DNA of 25,861 nucleotides from JBMSHD01 sp049416425 (GTDB taxonomy: Bacteria; Pseudomonadota; Gammaproteobacteria; Francisellales; Francisellaceae): positions 1 through 25,861 of the forward strand of contig JBMSHD010000014.1 of assembly GCA_049416425.1 (NCBI GenBank). Reading direction: 5' to 3'. Made by a program: the position numbers and the translations under genes. This document shows positions 14,084 to 23,039 of this stretch, one piece after another. Position 1 is the first letter of the stretch. The number at the start of each line of letters is the position of its first letter. Below the pieces are notes generated by a model, which saw only the letters and a program-made list of their open reading frames with translations, was not told the origin of the DNA and did no database searches.

Positions 14084-15712
14084 ATGGAACATGAGATCAT
14101 GCAATATGACGTGCTTATCGTCGGAGCCGGTCCTTCTGGCTTGTCTTCGGCCATTCGTCTCAAACAACTTAAACCGGAATGCTCGATCTGTATTTTGGAG
14201 AAAGGCTCAGAAGTCGGCGCCCATATCTTATCGGGAGCGGTGATTGAGACGGCCGCACTCGATGACTTAATTCCAGATTGGAAAAAGCGCCATGCCCCTA
14301 TTGATACCCCTGTTATTGACGAGAAATTCATGCTCTTAAGCGCCCGAAGAGCCTTTAATATTCCACTTAGTCTTCTGCCTGGCGAGCTTCACAACAAAGG
14401 CAATTATATCGTCTCTTTAGCCGATGTATGCCGCTGGCTCGCCGAGCAGGCCGAAGCGCTTGGCGTCGATATCTTTCCAGGATTTAGTGCCAGCACACCA
14501 TTGTATGATGAACACAACCGATTGCTTGGTGTGCGTTGTGGCGATCTTGGTATCGACAATCAGGGACAACCTAAAGACAGCTACACGCCAGGGGTTGATA
14601 TTCATGCCACCTTCACACTGCTTGCTGAAGGTTGCCGCGGCTCGATGACCAAGCAGCTTATTCAGCACTTTAGGCTTGATAAAGGTGCTGACCCACAGAC
14701 CTATGGTATTGGCATCAAAGAGCTATGGGAGATCAAACCCGATCACCATAAAGCCGGGCGTATCATCCATACAGCAGGCTGGCCTGTGGATCGAAACACC
14801 TGGGGAGGATCCTTTATCTATCATCTGAAAGACAATCTCGTCTACGTCGGCTACGTCGTCGGACTCGATTATAAAAACCCTTATCTGTCTCCCTTTAATG
14901 AAATGCAACGCTTCAAGACCCACCCTCAGATTGCCAAGATTTTAGAGGGAGGAAAACGCATCGGTTACGGTGCGCGTGCCATCAATGAAGGAGGGATTCA
15001 ATCACTGCCAAAATTAAGCTTCCCCGGCGGCGCATTGATCGGCTGCAGCGCTGGTTTTTTAAATGTAGCCAAGATCAAAGGCACTCATAATGCCATCAAA
15101 AGCGGCATGCTGGCAGCCGAAGCCATCGATGAAGCCTATAAAAATAGTCGCTATTCGCTTGAAAACTATGAGGATAAGATTAAAAAATCCGCCATTTATA
15201 AAGAACTTCACAGTCAGCGAAATTTTCGTATTGCCGCCATGAAATTCGGCATGCTGGCCGGTATGATATACAATGCCTTTGATCTCAAGCTATTTCGAGG
15301 GAAACTGCCATGGACACTCCATCACAAAGAGGCAGATCATAAAACACTGAAACCAAAAGACCAGGTCAAAACCATCGCCTATCCGAAACCTGATGGCATC
15401 TTGACGTTTGATCGTACCTCATCGGTGGCTCTGACTGGCGTCTATCATGAAAGCGACCAACCCTGTCACCTGACGCTAAGAGAGACCGATATCCCCGTTG
15501 GCTATAACTTGAGTCGTTTTGCTGCTCCAGAGCAACGTTATTGTCCGGCACAAGTCTATGAAATCGTGGAAGATGAACATAAAAATCCTTATCTGCAGAT
15601 CAACTTCACCAACTGCATACACTGCAAAACCTGTGATATCAAAGACCCGAAACAGAATATCAACTGGCTACCCCCCGAAGGTGGCGGTGGTCCAAACTAT
15701 GCCAATATGTAG
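14084..15712 (+). CDS. Electron transfer flavoprotein-ubiquinone oxidoreductase
   Basis: Membrane-associated flavoprotein passing electrons from reduced ETF (fed by acyl-CoA dehydrogenases and by dimethylglycine/sarcosine-type dehydrogenases) to ubiquinone. The FAD site GAGPSG is at residues 14-19. The C-terminal [4Fe-4S] cluster cysteines are Cys487 in RYCPAQVYE and Cys511, 514 and 517 in NCIHCKTCDIKDP, followed by the conserved NINWLPPEGGGGPNY end. At 542 residues it has normal bacterial length. The frame opens at a TTG at 14060, but ATG 14084 has AAGGAAGAG just upstream and is preferred. It is divergent from fdh and shares a 224-base control region with it. etfA and etfB are not in the window. 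Confidence 0.95.
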   Translation: MEHEIMQYDVLIVGAGPSGLSSAIRLKQLKPECSICILEKGSEVGAHILSGAVIETAALDDLIPDWKKRHAPIDTPVIDEKFMLLSARRAFNIPLSLLPGELHNKGNYIVSLADVCRWLAEQAEALGVDIFPGFSASTPLYDEHNRLLGVRCGDLGIDNQGQPKDSYTPGVDIHATFTLLAEGCRGSMTKQLIQHFRLDKGADPQTYGIGIKELWEIKPDHHKAGRIIHTAGWPVDRNTWGGSFIYHLKDNLVYVGYVVGLDYKNPYLSPFNEMQRFKTHPQIAKILEGGKRIGYGARAINEGGIQSLPKLSFPGGALIGCSAGFLNVAKIKGTHNAIKSGMLAAEAIDEAYKNSRYSLENYEDKIKKSAIYKELHSQRNFRIAAMKFGMLAGMIYNAFDLKLFRGKLPWTLHHKEADHKTLKPKDQVKTIAYPKPDGILTFDRTSSVALTGVYHESDQPCHLTLRETDIPVGYNLSRFAAPEQRYCPAQVYEIVEDEHKNPYLQINFTNCIHCKTCDIKDPKQNINWLPPEGGGGPNYANM

Positions 15713-15745
15713 CAGAACTTTCACCAGCTTAAATTTGCTGATAGC

Positions 15746-16009
15746 ATGCTGAAAAATCATCATAAGCACAACGCATTTATGAATTACGACCTCTTCGACC
15801 TCATTGGCAATCTTGGTGTAATTGCACTTATCAGCAGCTATTTTTTACTTCAAATCGGAAAAATTGCACCGAGTGCTCTCTATTCATCCCTCAATCTCAC
15901 CGCCTCTGTATTGATATTGATAAGTCTGTGTCACAGCTTTAATCTCAGCTCATTTCTCATTGAACTCTTCTGGATTATCATAAGCCTGATTGGATTATAT
16001 CGCTCGTAA
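15746..16009 (+). CDS. Small membrane protein of the CBU_0592 type
   Basis: An 87-residue protein (76 if the ATG at 15779 is used) with two to three hydrophobic segments: IGNLGVIALISSYFLLQIG, SSLNLTASVLILISLC and ELFWIIISLIGLYRS. The pattern of an IG-x-aliphatic start, a YFLLQ turn, an SLNLTAS middle and a WxIISLIG end fits the small CBU_0592-like membrane proteins of unknown function. Neither start has a clear ribosome binding site. It follows ETF-QO by 33 bases on the same strand and could be co-transcribed. Function unknown. Confidence 0.65.
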   Translation: MLKNHHKHNAFMNYDLFDLIGNLGVIALISSYFLLQIGKIAPSALYSSLNLTASVLILISLCHSFNLSSFLIELFWIIISLIGLYRS

Positions 16010-16043
16010 ATCACGTTCTGCCTGTGATCAAAATTCGTTTATA

Positions 16044-16661
16044 TTAAATGATCTCGGCATTAAAAGGCATCGAGGAATGATGAAGCACGATTTTGAGTCT
16101 ACCATCGCCATCGCTTATATAGCCAAAAGTGTATTCAACCGATGTGATTTTTCCTTGTGTATCAGTAAAATCATAAATGCCCATTGCAATCGCCATGTCA
16201 CCATGAAAATACATCTCACTATTATGAAACACAACCTTTATCCATGGATGAGTTGCAAATCCCTTATCCTCAGGAAACGTTTCATTTTGACCGATAAAAT
16301 AAGAAAGAGCCGAGGCTTTCGTCTTTCTAAACGGTTGCTCTTTCGCTTTGGTCGGCTTGAATAAAACGACTCCATTTTCATAGTTATAGGCATAGAGTTC
16401 ATCGATCAGCTGACTGGCCAGTTTTTTATAGTCTGCTTTATTCATATACGCCTTACCAATAGCCACAATACCCGCTGCCCATTGATTCTGCACATCGATC
16501 ACCTGCTTGACGGTAATTTCTGAAACAACCGACTGCCCATCTTCATTCTCTGGCGTGAGAATCAATGAGGCGTAGCTCAGCTGGAAAAAGCCCATCACAA
16601 TAATTATCAGTGTGAAAATCCGGCAATATTGCCGTAGTGCTCTGTCAGGCCATGCTTTCAT
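16044..16661 (-). CDS. Secreted hypothetical protein, possible NTF2/SnoaL-like fold
   Basis: 205 residues with an N-terminal signal peptide: basic start (RALRQYCR), hydrophobic core (FTLIIIVMGFF) and a likely cleavage after SYA at about 31. The mature part has a pattern I associate with periplasmic proteins often mislabelled phosphoribosyl-AMP cyclohydrolase: VQNQWAAGIVAIGKAY, VVLFKPTKA, ALSYFIG, EDKGFATHPW, IAMGIYDFTD, VEYTFGYISD and HHSSMPF. Alternating strands with a conserved aromatic core suggest a cystatin/NTF2-like fold; this is inference. ATG 16661 has a good AAGGGG site 8 bases upstream. It lies 94 bases after ppsR but seems to have its own promoter. It is not a real HisI: no zinc or histidine-pathway motif is seen. 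Confidence 0.75.
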   Translation of the reverse strand: MKAWPDRALRQYCRIFTLIIIVMGFFQLSYASLILTPENEDGQSVVSEITVKQVIDVQNQWAAGIVAIGKAYMNKADYKKLASQLIDELYAYNYENGVVLFKPTKAKEQPFRKTKASALSYFIGQNETFPEDKGFATHPWIKVVFHNSEMYFHGDMAIAMGIYDFTDTQGKITSVEYTFGYISDGDGRLKIVLHHSSMPFNAEII

Positions 16662-16706
16662 CTTTCTGCCCCTTAAAAATTTTATTTTCGAATGCTTATC
16701 TGAAAA

Positions 16707-16735
16707 AGTATAGTATGGCTGGCTCGAAATTTCAG
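16707..16735 (-). promoter_or_regulatory. Possible promoter of the secreted hypothetical gene
   Basis: On the minus strand CTGAAA (16735-16730) and TATACT (16712-16707) are exactly 17 bases apart, about 45 bases upstream of the start at 16661. Confidence 0.4.
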
Positions 16736-16755
16736 AAGGAAAAAGAATAAGGCTC

Positions 16756-17571
16756 TTAGCGCTTGTTTACATCACGATACAGCGTCAAAATTTTTGTGGC
16801 TAATTCTTCGATAGACAGCGTTGTGGCATCAAGATAGGGAATCGCATAATGCTTAAACAGCCGCTTAACAGCAGATAGCTCTGTCTGACACTGCTTGATC
16901 GTGGCATAGCGACTACCTGGTTTTCGTTCGTGGCGTATTGCCGCCAGGCGATCGGCGGCGATAGTCAAACCAAAGAGTTTATGGCGATGTTTTTGCAAAA
17001 TTTCTGGCAGATCATAACTTGAGAGGTCTTCCTCCGTCATTGGATAATTGGCCACTTTCAGCGAGTGATGCATGGCCAGATACAGGCTCGTCGGTGTCTT
17101 TGAAGACCTCGAGACGCCAATCAGGATCAAATCAGCCTTATCGTATTGCTTAAGATGTGCGCCATCATCGGTGTTTAAACTGTAATTAAGGGCGTCAATC
17201 CGTCGTTGATAACCCGCCTGATCATGCATGCTGTGCGCACGTCCCATTACATGTGTGGCATGGGTGCCGACAATCTGCTCAAGCGGCTTGATAAACAGCT
17301 CAGAGAAATCAAAAAGGCGGGCGTTGCACTGCTTTATAATTACAAGAATTTCATCAATCACAATCGTACAAAAGACAATGGGTACTCCATTATGGCTATC
17401 CATTGAATCATTGATTTTTTTTACCAAATCATAGGCCTTTTCTTTGCTATCGATATAATGATGATTCTCAAGCATAAACTCGATATGCTCGAACTGTGCC
17501 AGAGCACTCTGCGCCAGTGTGCTAACCGTAATTCCTGTACTGTCTGAAATCAAAAATACACGGTACTTCAT
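16756..17571 (-). CDS. ppsR: PEP synthetase regulatory protein (kinase/pyrophosphorylase)
   Basis: Bifunctional enzyme that inactivates phosphoenolpyruvate synthase by ADP-dependent phosphorylation of an active-site threonine and reactivates it by phosphate-dependent removal. The 271 residues match the family length (about 270-280). It starts with the typical YRVFLISDSTGITVSTLA and carries the P-loop GVSRSSKTPTSLYLA at about 152-166. The divergent ppsA on the other side of a 135-base gap is the classical arrangement and supports the partner assignment. The start ATG at 17571 has a weak ribosome binding site. Confidence 0.95.
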   Translation of the reverse strand: MKYRVFLISDSTGITVSTLAQSALAQFEHIEFMLENHHYIDSKEKAYDLVKKINDSMDSHNGVPIVFCTIVIDEILVIIKQCNARLFDFSELFIKPLEQIVGTHATHVMGRAHSMHDQAGYQRRIDALNYSLNTDDGAHLKQYDKADLILIGVSRSSKTPTSLYLAMHHSLKVANYPMTEEDLSSYDLPEILQKHRHKLFGLTIAADRLAAIRHERKPGSRYATIKQCQTELSAVKRLFKHYAIPYLDATTLSIEELATKILTLYRDVNKR

Positions 17572-17603
17572 AAAGTGATACTAATTAATTTTAAAGATAA
17601 AAA

Positions 17604-17620
17604 TATAATGACGAATTATA
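17604..17620. promoter_or_regulatory. Symmetric -10 elements between ppsR and ppsA
   Basis: TATAAT (17604-17609) on the plus strand and TATAAT on the minus strand (17620-17615) are separated by 5 bases, together forming the inverted repeat TATAAT-GACGA-ATTATA. Each points toward one of the two divergent genes. Neither has a good -35 box at normal spacing, so only the -10 resemblance and the location support a divergent promoter. Confidence 0.35.
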
Positions 17621-17663
17621 CATCATTTTGTAAGTATGTTTATATTTTTAAAGGAAAAAATTA

Positions 17664-17702
17664 ATGATACCATGGAATCGTGGAAATCGACATAAAGGAT
17701 GA
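17664..17702 (+). CDS. Possible 12-codon leader peptide before ppsA
   Basis: ATG at 17664 has an AAAGGA site 8 bases upstream and encodes MIPWNRGNRHKG, ending in TGA at 17700-17702, 4 bases before the ppsA ATG. The ppsA ribosome binding site (AAAGGA, 17695-17700) lies inside the last codons of this mini-ORF, so translating it would cover or expose that site. Its own start signal is as good as that of ppsA. Function is inference. Confidence 0.4.
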   Translation: MIPWNRGNRHKG

Positions 17703-17706
17703 CAAC

Positions 17707-20100
17707 ATGAAATACATACGCAACTTTGAGACCATTGGCATCAAAGATATTGATGCGGTTGGCGGTAAAAACGCCTCACTAGGAGAGATGATTCAACATC
17801 TTAGCATCCTTGGCGTCAACGTGCCAAATGGATTTGCAACGACTGCCGAGGCCTTTGATGATTTCCTAAGCCTTAATCGTCTTGATCAGAAGATAGCTGA
17901 TCTTCTCGCTAATCTGGATCATGGTGATATCGCTGCACTGTCGAGTGCCGGTGCGACAATAAGACGCTGGATTATGGAGACTCCGCTTCCTCATTTATTG
18001 ATTGATGAGATTACCCATGCCTATACTCAACTGAAGGCAGATGATCTCATTGAGCCGGAGGTGGCCGTGAGATCCTCGGCTACCGCTGAAGATCTGCCTG
18101 ATGCCTCATTTGCCGGGCAACAAGAGACCTGTCTTAATATCCGTGGTATCAACAACATCATCAGCGCCATTCATAAGGTTTTTGCCTCCTTGTATACGGA
18201 TCGCGCTATCTCTTATCGCATTCATCAAGGATTTGACCACCGTAACGTTTCCCTGTCTGTCGGAATTCAACGCATGATACGTTCAGATCTGGCACAAAGT
18301 GGTGTGATGTTCAGCCTCGATACGGAATCTGGCTTCGAAGATGTCGTCTTTATCACCTCCAGCTATGGTCTTGGTGAGATGATCGTCCAAGGAGCGGTTA
18401 ATCCTGATGAATTTCATGTCCACAAGCCTACTCTTCAGCGTGGATTTAGGCCGATCATCAAACGCAATCTTGGCAGTAAACAGAAGAAGATGATCTTCAG
18501 TGATTCAACAGATGCCAACAATTCAACGCAAATCGTCGATGTTTCCCCCTCTCATCAACAGAATTTTTCATTGACAGACGATCAAATCCTGCAGCTGGCG
18601 CAGTATGCACTCATTATTGAGCAACATTACAGTCGCCCCATGGATATTGAATGGGGAATTGATGGAACCGACGGTAAAATTTATATTCTTCAGGCTCGCC
18701 CTGAGACCGTTGCCGCTAATCTCAAGAGAAAAAATCATATCGAACGCTACAGGCTCAATGAGAAAGGTCAGCGCTTAACCCACGGTCGCAGCATCGGTAA
18801 AAAAATCGGCACGGGACGCGCTCGAGTCATCCACTCACCTGAGCAGATGCACGACATACAACCTGGCGATGTATTGGTGACCGATATGACCGATCCAGAT
18901 TGGGAACCGGTCATGAAAATTGCTTCCGCTATCGTAACCAACAGAGGCGGGCGCACCTGCCATGCAGCCATCATTGCCAGAGAGATGGGCATTCCTGCCG
19001 TTGTCGGTTGCGGCAATGCTACCGATGTGATCGATAATAACAGCGAGCTTACCGTCTCGTGTGCCGAAGGCGATACGGGATTTGTCTACAGAGGTCACCT
19101 CAATTACACCGTCGATACCATCGATATCGATAACATGCCATCACTGCCGATCAAAATCATGATGAATGTTGGCAATCCTGAGCGAGCCTTTGATTTCTGC
19201 CATCTGCCAAATGCAGGTGTTGGTCTTGCCCGTCTTGAATTCATCATCAACAGCAGCATCGGTATCCATCCCAATGCGCTGCTTAAAAAAAACACACTTC
19301 CCGCCCAGCTTCAACAGCAAATCGATACGGCCATCGTTGGTTTCAAAAATCCTCGAGAATTTTATATCAGTAAACTTGCCGAAGGGATTGCCACGATTGG
19401 TGCGGCTTTTTATCCCAAAGAGGTCATCGTCAGACTGTCGGATTTTAAATCCAACGAATATGCCAATCTCCTAGGCGGCGAATACTTTGAACCGCAAGAA
19501 GAGAATCCCATGCTTGGTTTTCGTGGCGCTTCACGTTATATCAGTGAGACTTTTAAAGATGCCTTCAGCATGGAATGCGATGCCATCAAACGTGTGCGCA
19601 ATGTCATGGGACTTCGAAATGTTCAGCTGATGATCCCATTTGTACGCACCATTGATGAGGCAAAATCTGTGATCTCAATGCTGGCTGTAAACGGACTTGT
19701 TCGTGGCGAGAATGGACTTAAGGTTATCATGATGTGTGAGCTGCCCTCCAATGCCATACTGGCACAAGAGTTTCTCGAGCATTTCGATGGTTTCTCCATC
19801 GGTTCAAATGATTTAACCCAGTTGACGCTTGGTCTTGATCGCGATTCAGCTATCGTTTCGGCAAGCTTTGATGAGAGAAACAAGGCGGTAAAAGCTTTGA
19901 TTCAGATGGCTATTTTTGCCTGCAATGATGCCGGGAAATATATCGGCATATGCGGCCAGGGTCCATCCGACTATCCCGATTTTGCTAAATGGCTGATCGA
20001 GCAGAGAATTGAATCACTGTCTTTGAATCCGGATACGATGATTGAAACCTGGGTACAGCTAAGCAATAACAAAAAATCACGCCCCTTTTCAGTGATTTAA
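17707..20100 (+). CDS. ppsA: Phosphoenolpyruvate synthase
   Basis: Makes PEP from pyruvate and ATP (giving AMP and phosphate), the entry to gluconeogenesis from three-carbon compounds. Domains: ATP/pyruvate-binding part (about 1-335, with VGGKNASLGEM and VRSSATAEDLPDASFAGQQET), phosphohistidine swivel domain (GGRTCHAAIIAREMGIP, His419 carrying the phosphate), and the C-terminal PEP-binding barrel (GFRGASRY, IGSNDLTQLTLGLDRDS, YIGICGQGPSD). Thr417, two residues before the histidine, is the expected target of PpsR next door. Motifs and an AMP-forming type C terminus separate it from PPDK. A GTG at 17680 is in frame, but ATG 17707 has AAAGGA 6 bases upstream and gives 797 residues, close to the 792 of E. 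coli. Confidence 0.96.
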   Translation: MKYIRNFETIGIKDIDAVGGKNASLGEMIQHLSILGVNVPNGFATTAEAFDDFLSLNRLDQKIADLLANLDHGDIAALSSAGATIRRWIMETPLPHLLIDEITHAYTQLKADDLIEPEVAVRSSATAEDLPDASFAGQQETCLNIRGINNIISAIHKVFASLYTDRAISYRIHQGFDHRNVSLSVGIQRMIRSDLAQSGVMFSLDTESGFEDVVFITSSYGLGEMIVQGAVNPDEFHVHKPTLQRGFRPIIKRNLGSKQKKMIFSDSTDANNSTQIVDVSPSHQQNFSLTDDQILQLAQYALIIEQHYSRPMDIEWGIDGTDGKIYILQARPETVAANLKRKNHIERYRLNEKGQRLTHGRSIGKKIGTGRARVIHSPEQMHDIQPGDVLVTDMTDPDWEPVMKIASAIVTNRGGRTCHAAIIAREMGIPAVVGCGNATDVIDNNSELTVSCAEGDTGFVYRGHLNYTVDTIDIDNMPSLPIKIMMNVGNPERAFDFCHLPNAGVGLARLEFIINSSIGIHPNALLKKNTLPAQLQQQIDTAIVGFKNPREFYISKLAEGIATIGAAFYPKEVIVRLSDFKSNEYANLLGGEYFEPQEENPMLGFRGASRYISETFKDAFSMECDAIKRVRNVMGLRNVQLMIPFVRTIDEAKSVISMLAVNGLVRGENGLKVIMMCELPSNAILAQEFLEHFDGFSIGSNDLTQLTLGLDRDSAIVSASFDERNKAVKALIQMAIFACNDAGKYIGICGQGPSDYPDFAKWLIEQRIESLSLNPDTMIETWVQLSNNKKSRPFSVI

Positions 20101-20135
20101 TCAATCCGATACCTTCTCCTTGGTCTTAGTTTTTG

Positions 20136-21452
20136 TCATCTAAATTGAAATCGACAGTGCGTTTCTTTACAAAAGAAAATACTGCAAACCAAAGCGATCA
20201 GGCAAAACAAGGGCAACAACGACAAACCGATCACAAAAACGCGAGGCGAAACCAGGCTCGTATCGAGTGAAGGACTCAACATGGTGATAAGGTAGCCACT
20301 AAGCGTAGGTGAGAGTGCACTCAACAGAATAATGATGCTAACACTAAGACCGAATGCGCTGCCTCGTATACCCGGCTCGGTTTGTTCGGCTATTGCCGGG
20401 AAACCAAGATTTTGCCCGGACGCCCCAAGACCCAGCATAATAAACAAAACATCATAAATCCACAGCGATGTCACCTGAGCATATAAAATAACCAGCATAC
20501 TGGTAAAAGCAATTATGGCGCAGAGGATAAAATATGGCTTACGTTTTTGGGTGATATCCGACAAATAACCAAATCCCGGACAACCCACAGCATAGCCGAT
20601 CCATGCCAGCGATATCATTGAGGCCGCATGAGCCTGTGATAGACCTCTTGCCTGTAGATAACTGGTTCCTAAAATAGCGGCGATGGTTGACAATGGCGCA
20701 TAAACAGTCGCCGAATATAGCGCAATAATCCAGACCTGCTTGCGCCTCAGCAGGGTTTTGATCCTCATCATCACCGATTCTCTGTTTGTGCTTTTCTCGA
20801 CTCGCCTTGATAGCTGTCTCACCGCATGAGGTCTGTTCTTAACAAAAAAGAAGGCCAGTAAAGATAAGATGATGCCAAATAGCCCAATAGCCGTTAATCC
20901 CGAACGCCATCCTATATGGAAAACACCCATGAAAATAATCACAGGCCCGCCAGCTAAAACCGGGCCCATCGTACCAACAAACTGAGATAAGCCCGTGAAA
21001 AAACCAAAATACCGTCTTGGCAACCAGTCGATTATAATGATAAACAGACAGACAAAGGCAAACGAAGAGCCAAAACCTAGAAACAGACGCGCCCAAAGCG
21101 CCTCGGCAAACCCTTGTGTGTTAGCCAGAAGAAAGCTTGCCAGCGCACAAACCAGCGGTGCAGCAATTAAAACCTTTTTCGGTCCAAATTTATCGACGAT
21201 AATTCCAACGGGGATCTGCATCACACCATAAGAAAGATAATAGACCGCCCCAAGCAGACTAAACTGAGCCATATCAAGACTTAAGTCGGCAATCACCTGA
21301 AGCGCCACCGAACCCAAAAAAGTTCTAAGAAAAAATTCATACATAAAAAACACAGCGGGAATAGACCAGATGATAAGCGCCGTTATTCTAACACGCTCAA
21401 CGGTAACGGGATCATGTTTCGTTGTGACTTCAAAATTACCGACTCCATGCAT
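20136..21452 (-). CDS. MFS transporter, 12 transmembrane segments
   Basis: 438-residue inner-membrane permease of the major facilitator superfamily. Twelve hydrophobic segments can be counted. The loop after segment 2 has the MFS signature GIIVDKFGPKK, and a matching GYLSDITQKRKP follows segment 8. Later motifs include WARLFLGFGSSFAFV and WLPRRYFGFFTGLSQFVG. The first 20 residues and the last 10 appear cytoplasmic. It is the last gene of the Rieske-ALDH-oxidoreductase group on the same strand, but 247 bases with a hairpin repeat separate it from the oxidoreductase gene, so co-transcription is not certain. The substrate cannot be read from sequence; uptake of the compound handled by the neighbouring enzymes is a fair guess. 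Confidence 0.85.
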   Translation of the reverse strand: MHGVGNFEVTTKHDPVTVERVRITALIIWSIPAVFFMYEFFLRTFLGSVALQVIADLSLDMAQFSLLGAVYYLSYGVMQIPVGIIVDKFGPKKVLIAAPLVCALASFLLANTQGFAEALWARLFLGFGSSFAFVCLFIIIIDWLPRRYFGFFTGLSQFVGTMGPVLAGGPVIIFMGVFHIGWRSGLTAIGLFGIILSLLAFFFVKNRPHAVRQLSRRVEKSTNRESVMMRIKTLLRRKQVWIIALYSATVYAPLSTIAAILGTSYLQARGLSQAHAASMISLAWIGYAVGCPGFGYLSDITQKRKPYFILCAIIAFTSMLVILYAQVTSLWIYDVLFIMLGLGASGQNLGFPAIAEQTEPGIRGSAFGLSVSIIILLSALSPTLSGYLITMLSPSLDTSLVSPRVFVIGLSLLPLFCLIALVCSIFFCKETHCRFQFR

Positions 21453-21699
21453 ATTTTTTGTTCCTCAAAGATTTAAAAACCTGTTAAAAAAGAAGGCGCT
21501 TTACGCATTATTCGTTGAAAAGATAGTTTATCTAACCCCACCTAGCCTCCCCTTGATCCCAAGGGGAGGGAATGTTTGTCTCCTCCCCCTTGTGCCAGGC
21601 AGGGAGAGAGTTCTACAAAAACGCTAAAAGAGCCAAAAAAAAGCCTGTTAACAAGAATTGGCTCATGAAACAGCCACATCGAGTGACGCTGTTATCAGA
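21453..21699. other. Spacer between the FAD oxidoreductase and MFS genes
   Basis: No gene is credible in this spacer. It holds the hairpin repeat at 21534-21612 and a GAGGA ribosome binding site for the MFS gene around 21463. Confidence 0.5.
21534..21612. repeat. GC-rich hairpin repeat, possible terminator
   Basis: CCTCCCCTTG (21546-21555) and CAAGGGGAGG (21560-21569) form a perfect 10-bp stem with loop ATCC. A second imperfect stem (CTCCTCCCC near 21580-21588 with AGGGAGAG near 21601-21608) follows. The flanking CTAACCCCACCTAG and the doubled hairpin look like the dispersed intergenic repeats common in some bacteria. The hairpin could slow or end minus-strand transcription after the oxidoreductase gene, but no T-run follows it. 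Confidence 0.6.
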
Positions 21700-23010
21700 T
21701 CAGATCTCATTACGGCTCAACCATTTAGCCAACTGCATGCGTACTCGAACGGCCGTACCCATAAATGGTTCAGGAGGATTCAAGCTCGGCATCCCGGTTA
21801 TCGCCTGAATATCATCGAGCATAGTCGTTCTCTCACCAACCACCAGATCGGCAAGTAATGTACCGGCAATCGTCCCCCATGCGACACCCACACCATTATC
21901 GCAAGCGCTGGCGTAGATACCATCATCGAGACGCCCGAAAAAATTGGTAAAATTACGCGATATCGCATAGACACCACCCCAGGTATGCGTGAGCGCCACA
22001 TCCGAAAACTGAGGATAACGCCGCCTCAGTGCTTGTTGGTGCTGATACTGTACATGCCTTAAGGTCTTGTTACCAGCACTATACTTTGGCGCATAGTGAT
22101 AACTGTTTCTGATTAAAATCCTTCTGTCTTTGGTCATCCTCAGTGTCGTCCCAGCATGATCTGCCGGCGTCAATCCCCAGTTAATCTGCCCGTTATGGTT
22201 TGCCATCTCCCTATCATCTAAAGGACGCGTCCAGCTGGCAAACGTCATCACCGGCACCAGACGGTGTTTCAAATAACCAAATTCTCGGGTAAAAATACTG
22301 GTTGCTAACAACACAGTCGGTGTTTCTATGTTTCCCTGACTCGTGCTTAGACGCCATATTTTGGCTTTCCTTTCTATCTTGTTTACCGGTGAGTTCTCCA
22401 AAAGCTCAACATTATCCGGCAGTGATCTGGCAAGCCCTCTCACCAAAGCTGCCGGCTGCATCAGATAACAGCCTGGTGTATAAATTGCACCAGAATAATA
22501 CGAACTGCCAACAACATTGGCAAATGACGTCTTATCCAGTCGTTGATAGGGTTCATCAATGGCCTGCAACAGGTGCTCAAAATGCACAAGATTATCCAGC
22601 CCTCTTTGACCGACAGCCGCCTGATATTTTCCGGCGGCTGACCATTGACAGTCAATATTGTATTTTTCAATCAACTGCTCTAACTGTTTAATGGCTGTCT
22701 TATTGAGTGAAAGAATCCGACGTTTATATGACAGATCAGGATGCTCCAGTGAAAATTTATGTGGCAGATCAATCACAAAACCGGAGTTTCGCCCCGAACT
22801 GCCTTCGGCGACTCGCTGGGCATCGATCAAAATAATGCGAGCCTGTGGCTTATGTTCCGCCAGACGCCTCACCATGGCCAGGCCACAAAAACCAGCACCG
22901 ATTACGACATAATCCGCTGTTTGCTTACCACTTAACTGTTTCGGTAATACTGGCGACTCCAGGGCATCAAACCAACCACATCGACTCTCCTCTCGAGGCA
23001 AATACATCAT
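21700..23010 (-). CDS. FAD-dependent amine oxidoreductase (DAO family)
   Basis: 436-residue flavoprotein of the D-amino-acid oxidase/glycine oxidase superfamily, which oxidises C-N bonds of secondary and tertiary amines. The FAD fold is clear: VVIGAGFCGLA (38-43 GAGFCG) with Asp63 ending the second strand, then GSSGRNSGF at 70-78. The C-terminal THTWGGVYAISR and the late GVGVAWGTIAGTLLADL complete the FAD and substrate domains. Nearest relatives I can name are PuuB-type gamma-glutamylputrescine oxidases and sarcosine/dimethylglycine-type oxidoreductases. The Rieske oxygenase and aldehyde dehydrogenase upstream favour an N-demethylating or amine-oxidising role. Two ATGs in tandem (23010, 23007) follow an AGGA site; either may be used. 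Confidence 0.8.
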   Translation of the reverse strand: MMYLPREESRCGWFDALESPVLPKQLSGKQTADYVVIGAGFCGLAMVRRLAEHKPQARIILIDAQRVAEGSSGRNSGFVIDLPHKFSLEHPDLSYKRRILSLNKTAIKQLEQLIEKYNIDCQWSAAGKYQAAVGQRGLDNLVHFEHLLQAIDEPYQRLDKTSFANVVGSSYYSGAIYTPGCYLMQPAALVRGLARSLPDNVELLENSPVNKIERKAKIWRLSTSQGNIETPTVLLATSIFTREFGYLKHRLVPVMTFASWTRPLDDREMANHNGQINWGLTPADHAGTTLRMTKDRRILIRNSYHYAPKYSAGNKTLRHVQYQHQQALRRRYPQFSDVALTHTWGGVYAISRNFTNFFGRLDDGIYASACDNGVGVAWGTIAGTLLADLVVGERTTMLDDIQAITGMPSLNPPEPFMGTAVRVRMQLAKWLSRNEI

Positions 23011-23039
23011 CGTTTTCCTGATCCTGCTATAGTTAATGA

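Noticed and set aside
15990..16364. 124-codon plus-strand frame overlapping the secreted hypothetical gene
   Set aside because: Mostly antisense to the 205-residue secreted protein, which has a signal peptide and ribosome binding site; this frame has neither.
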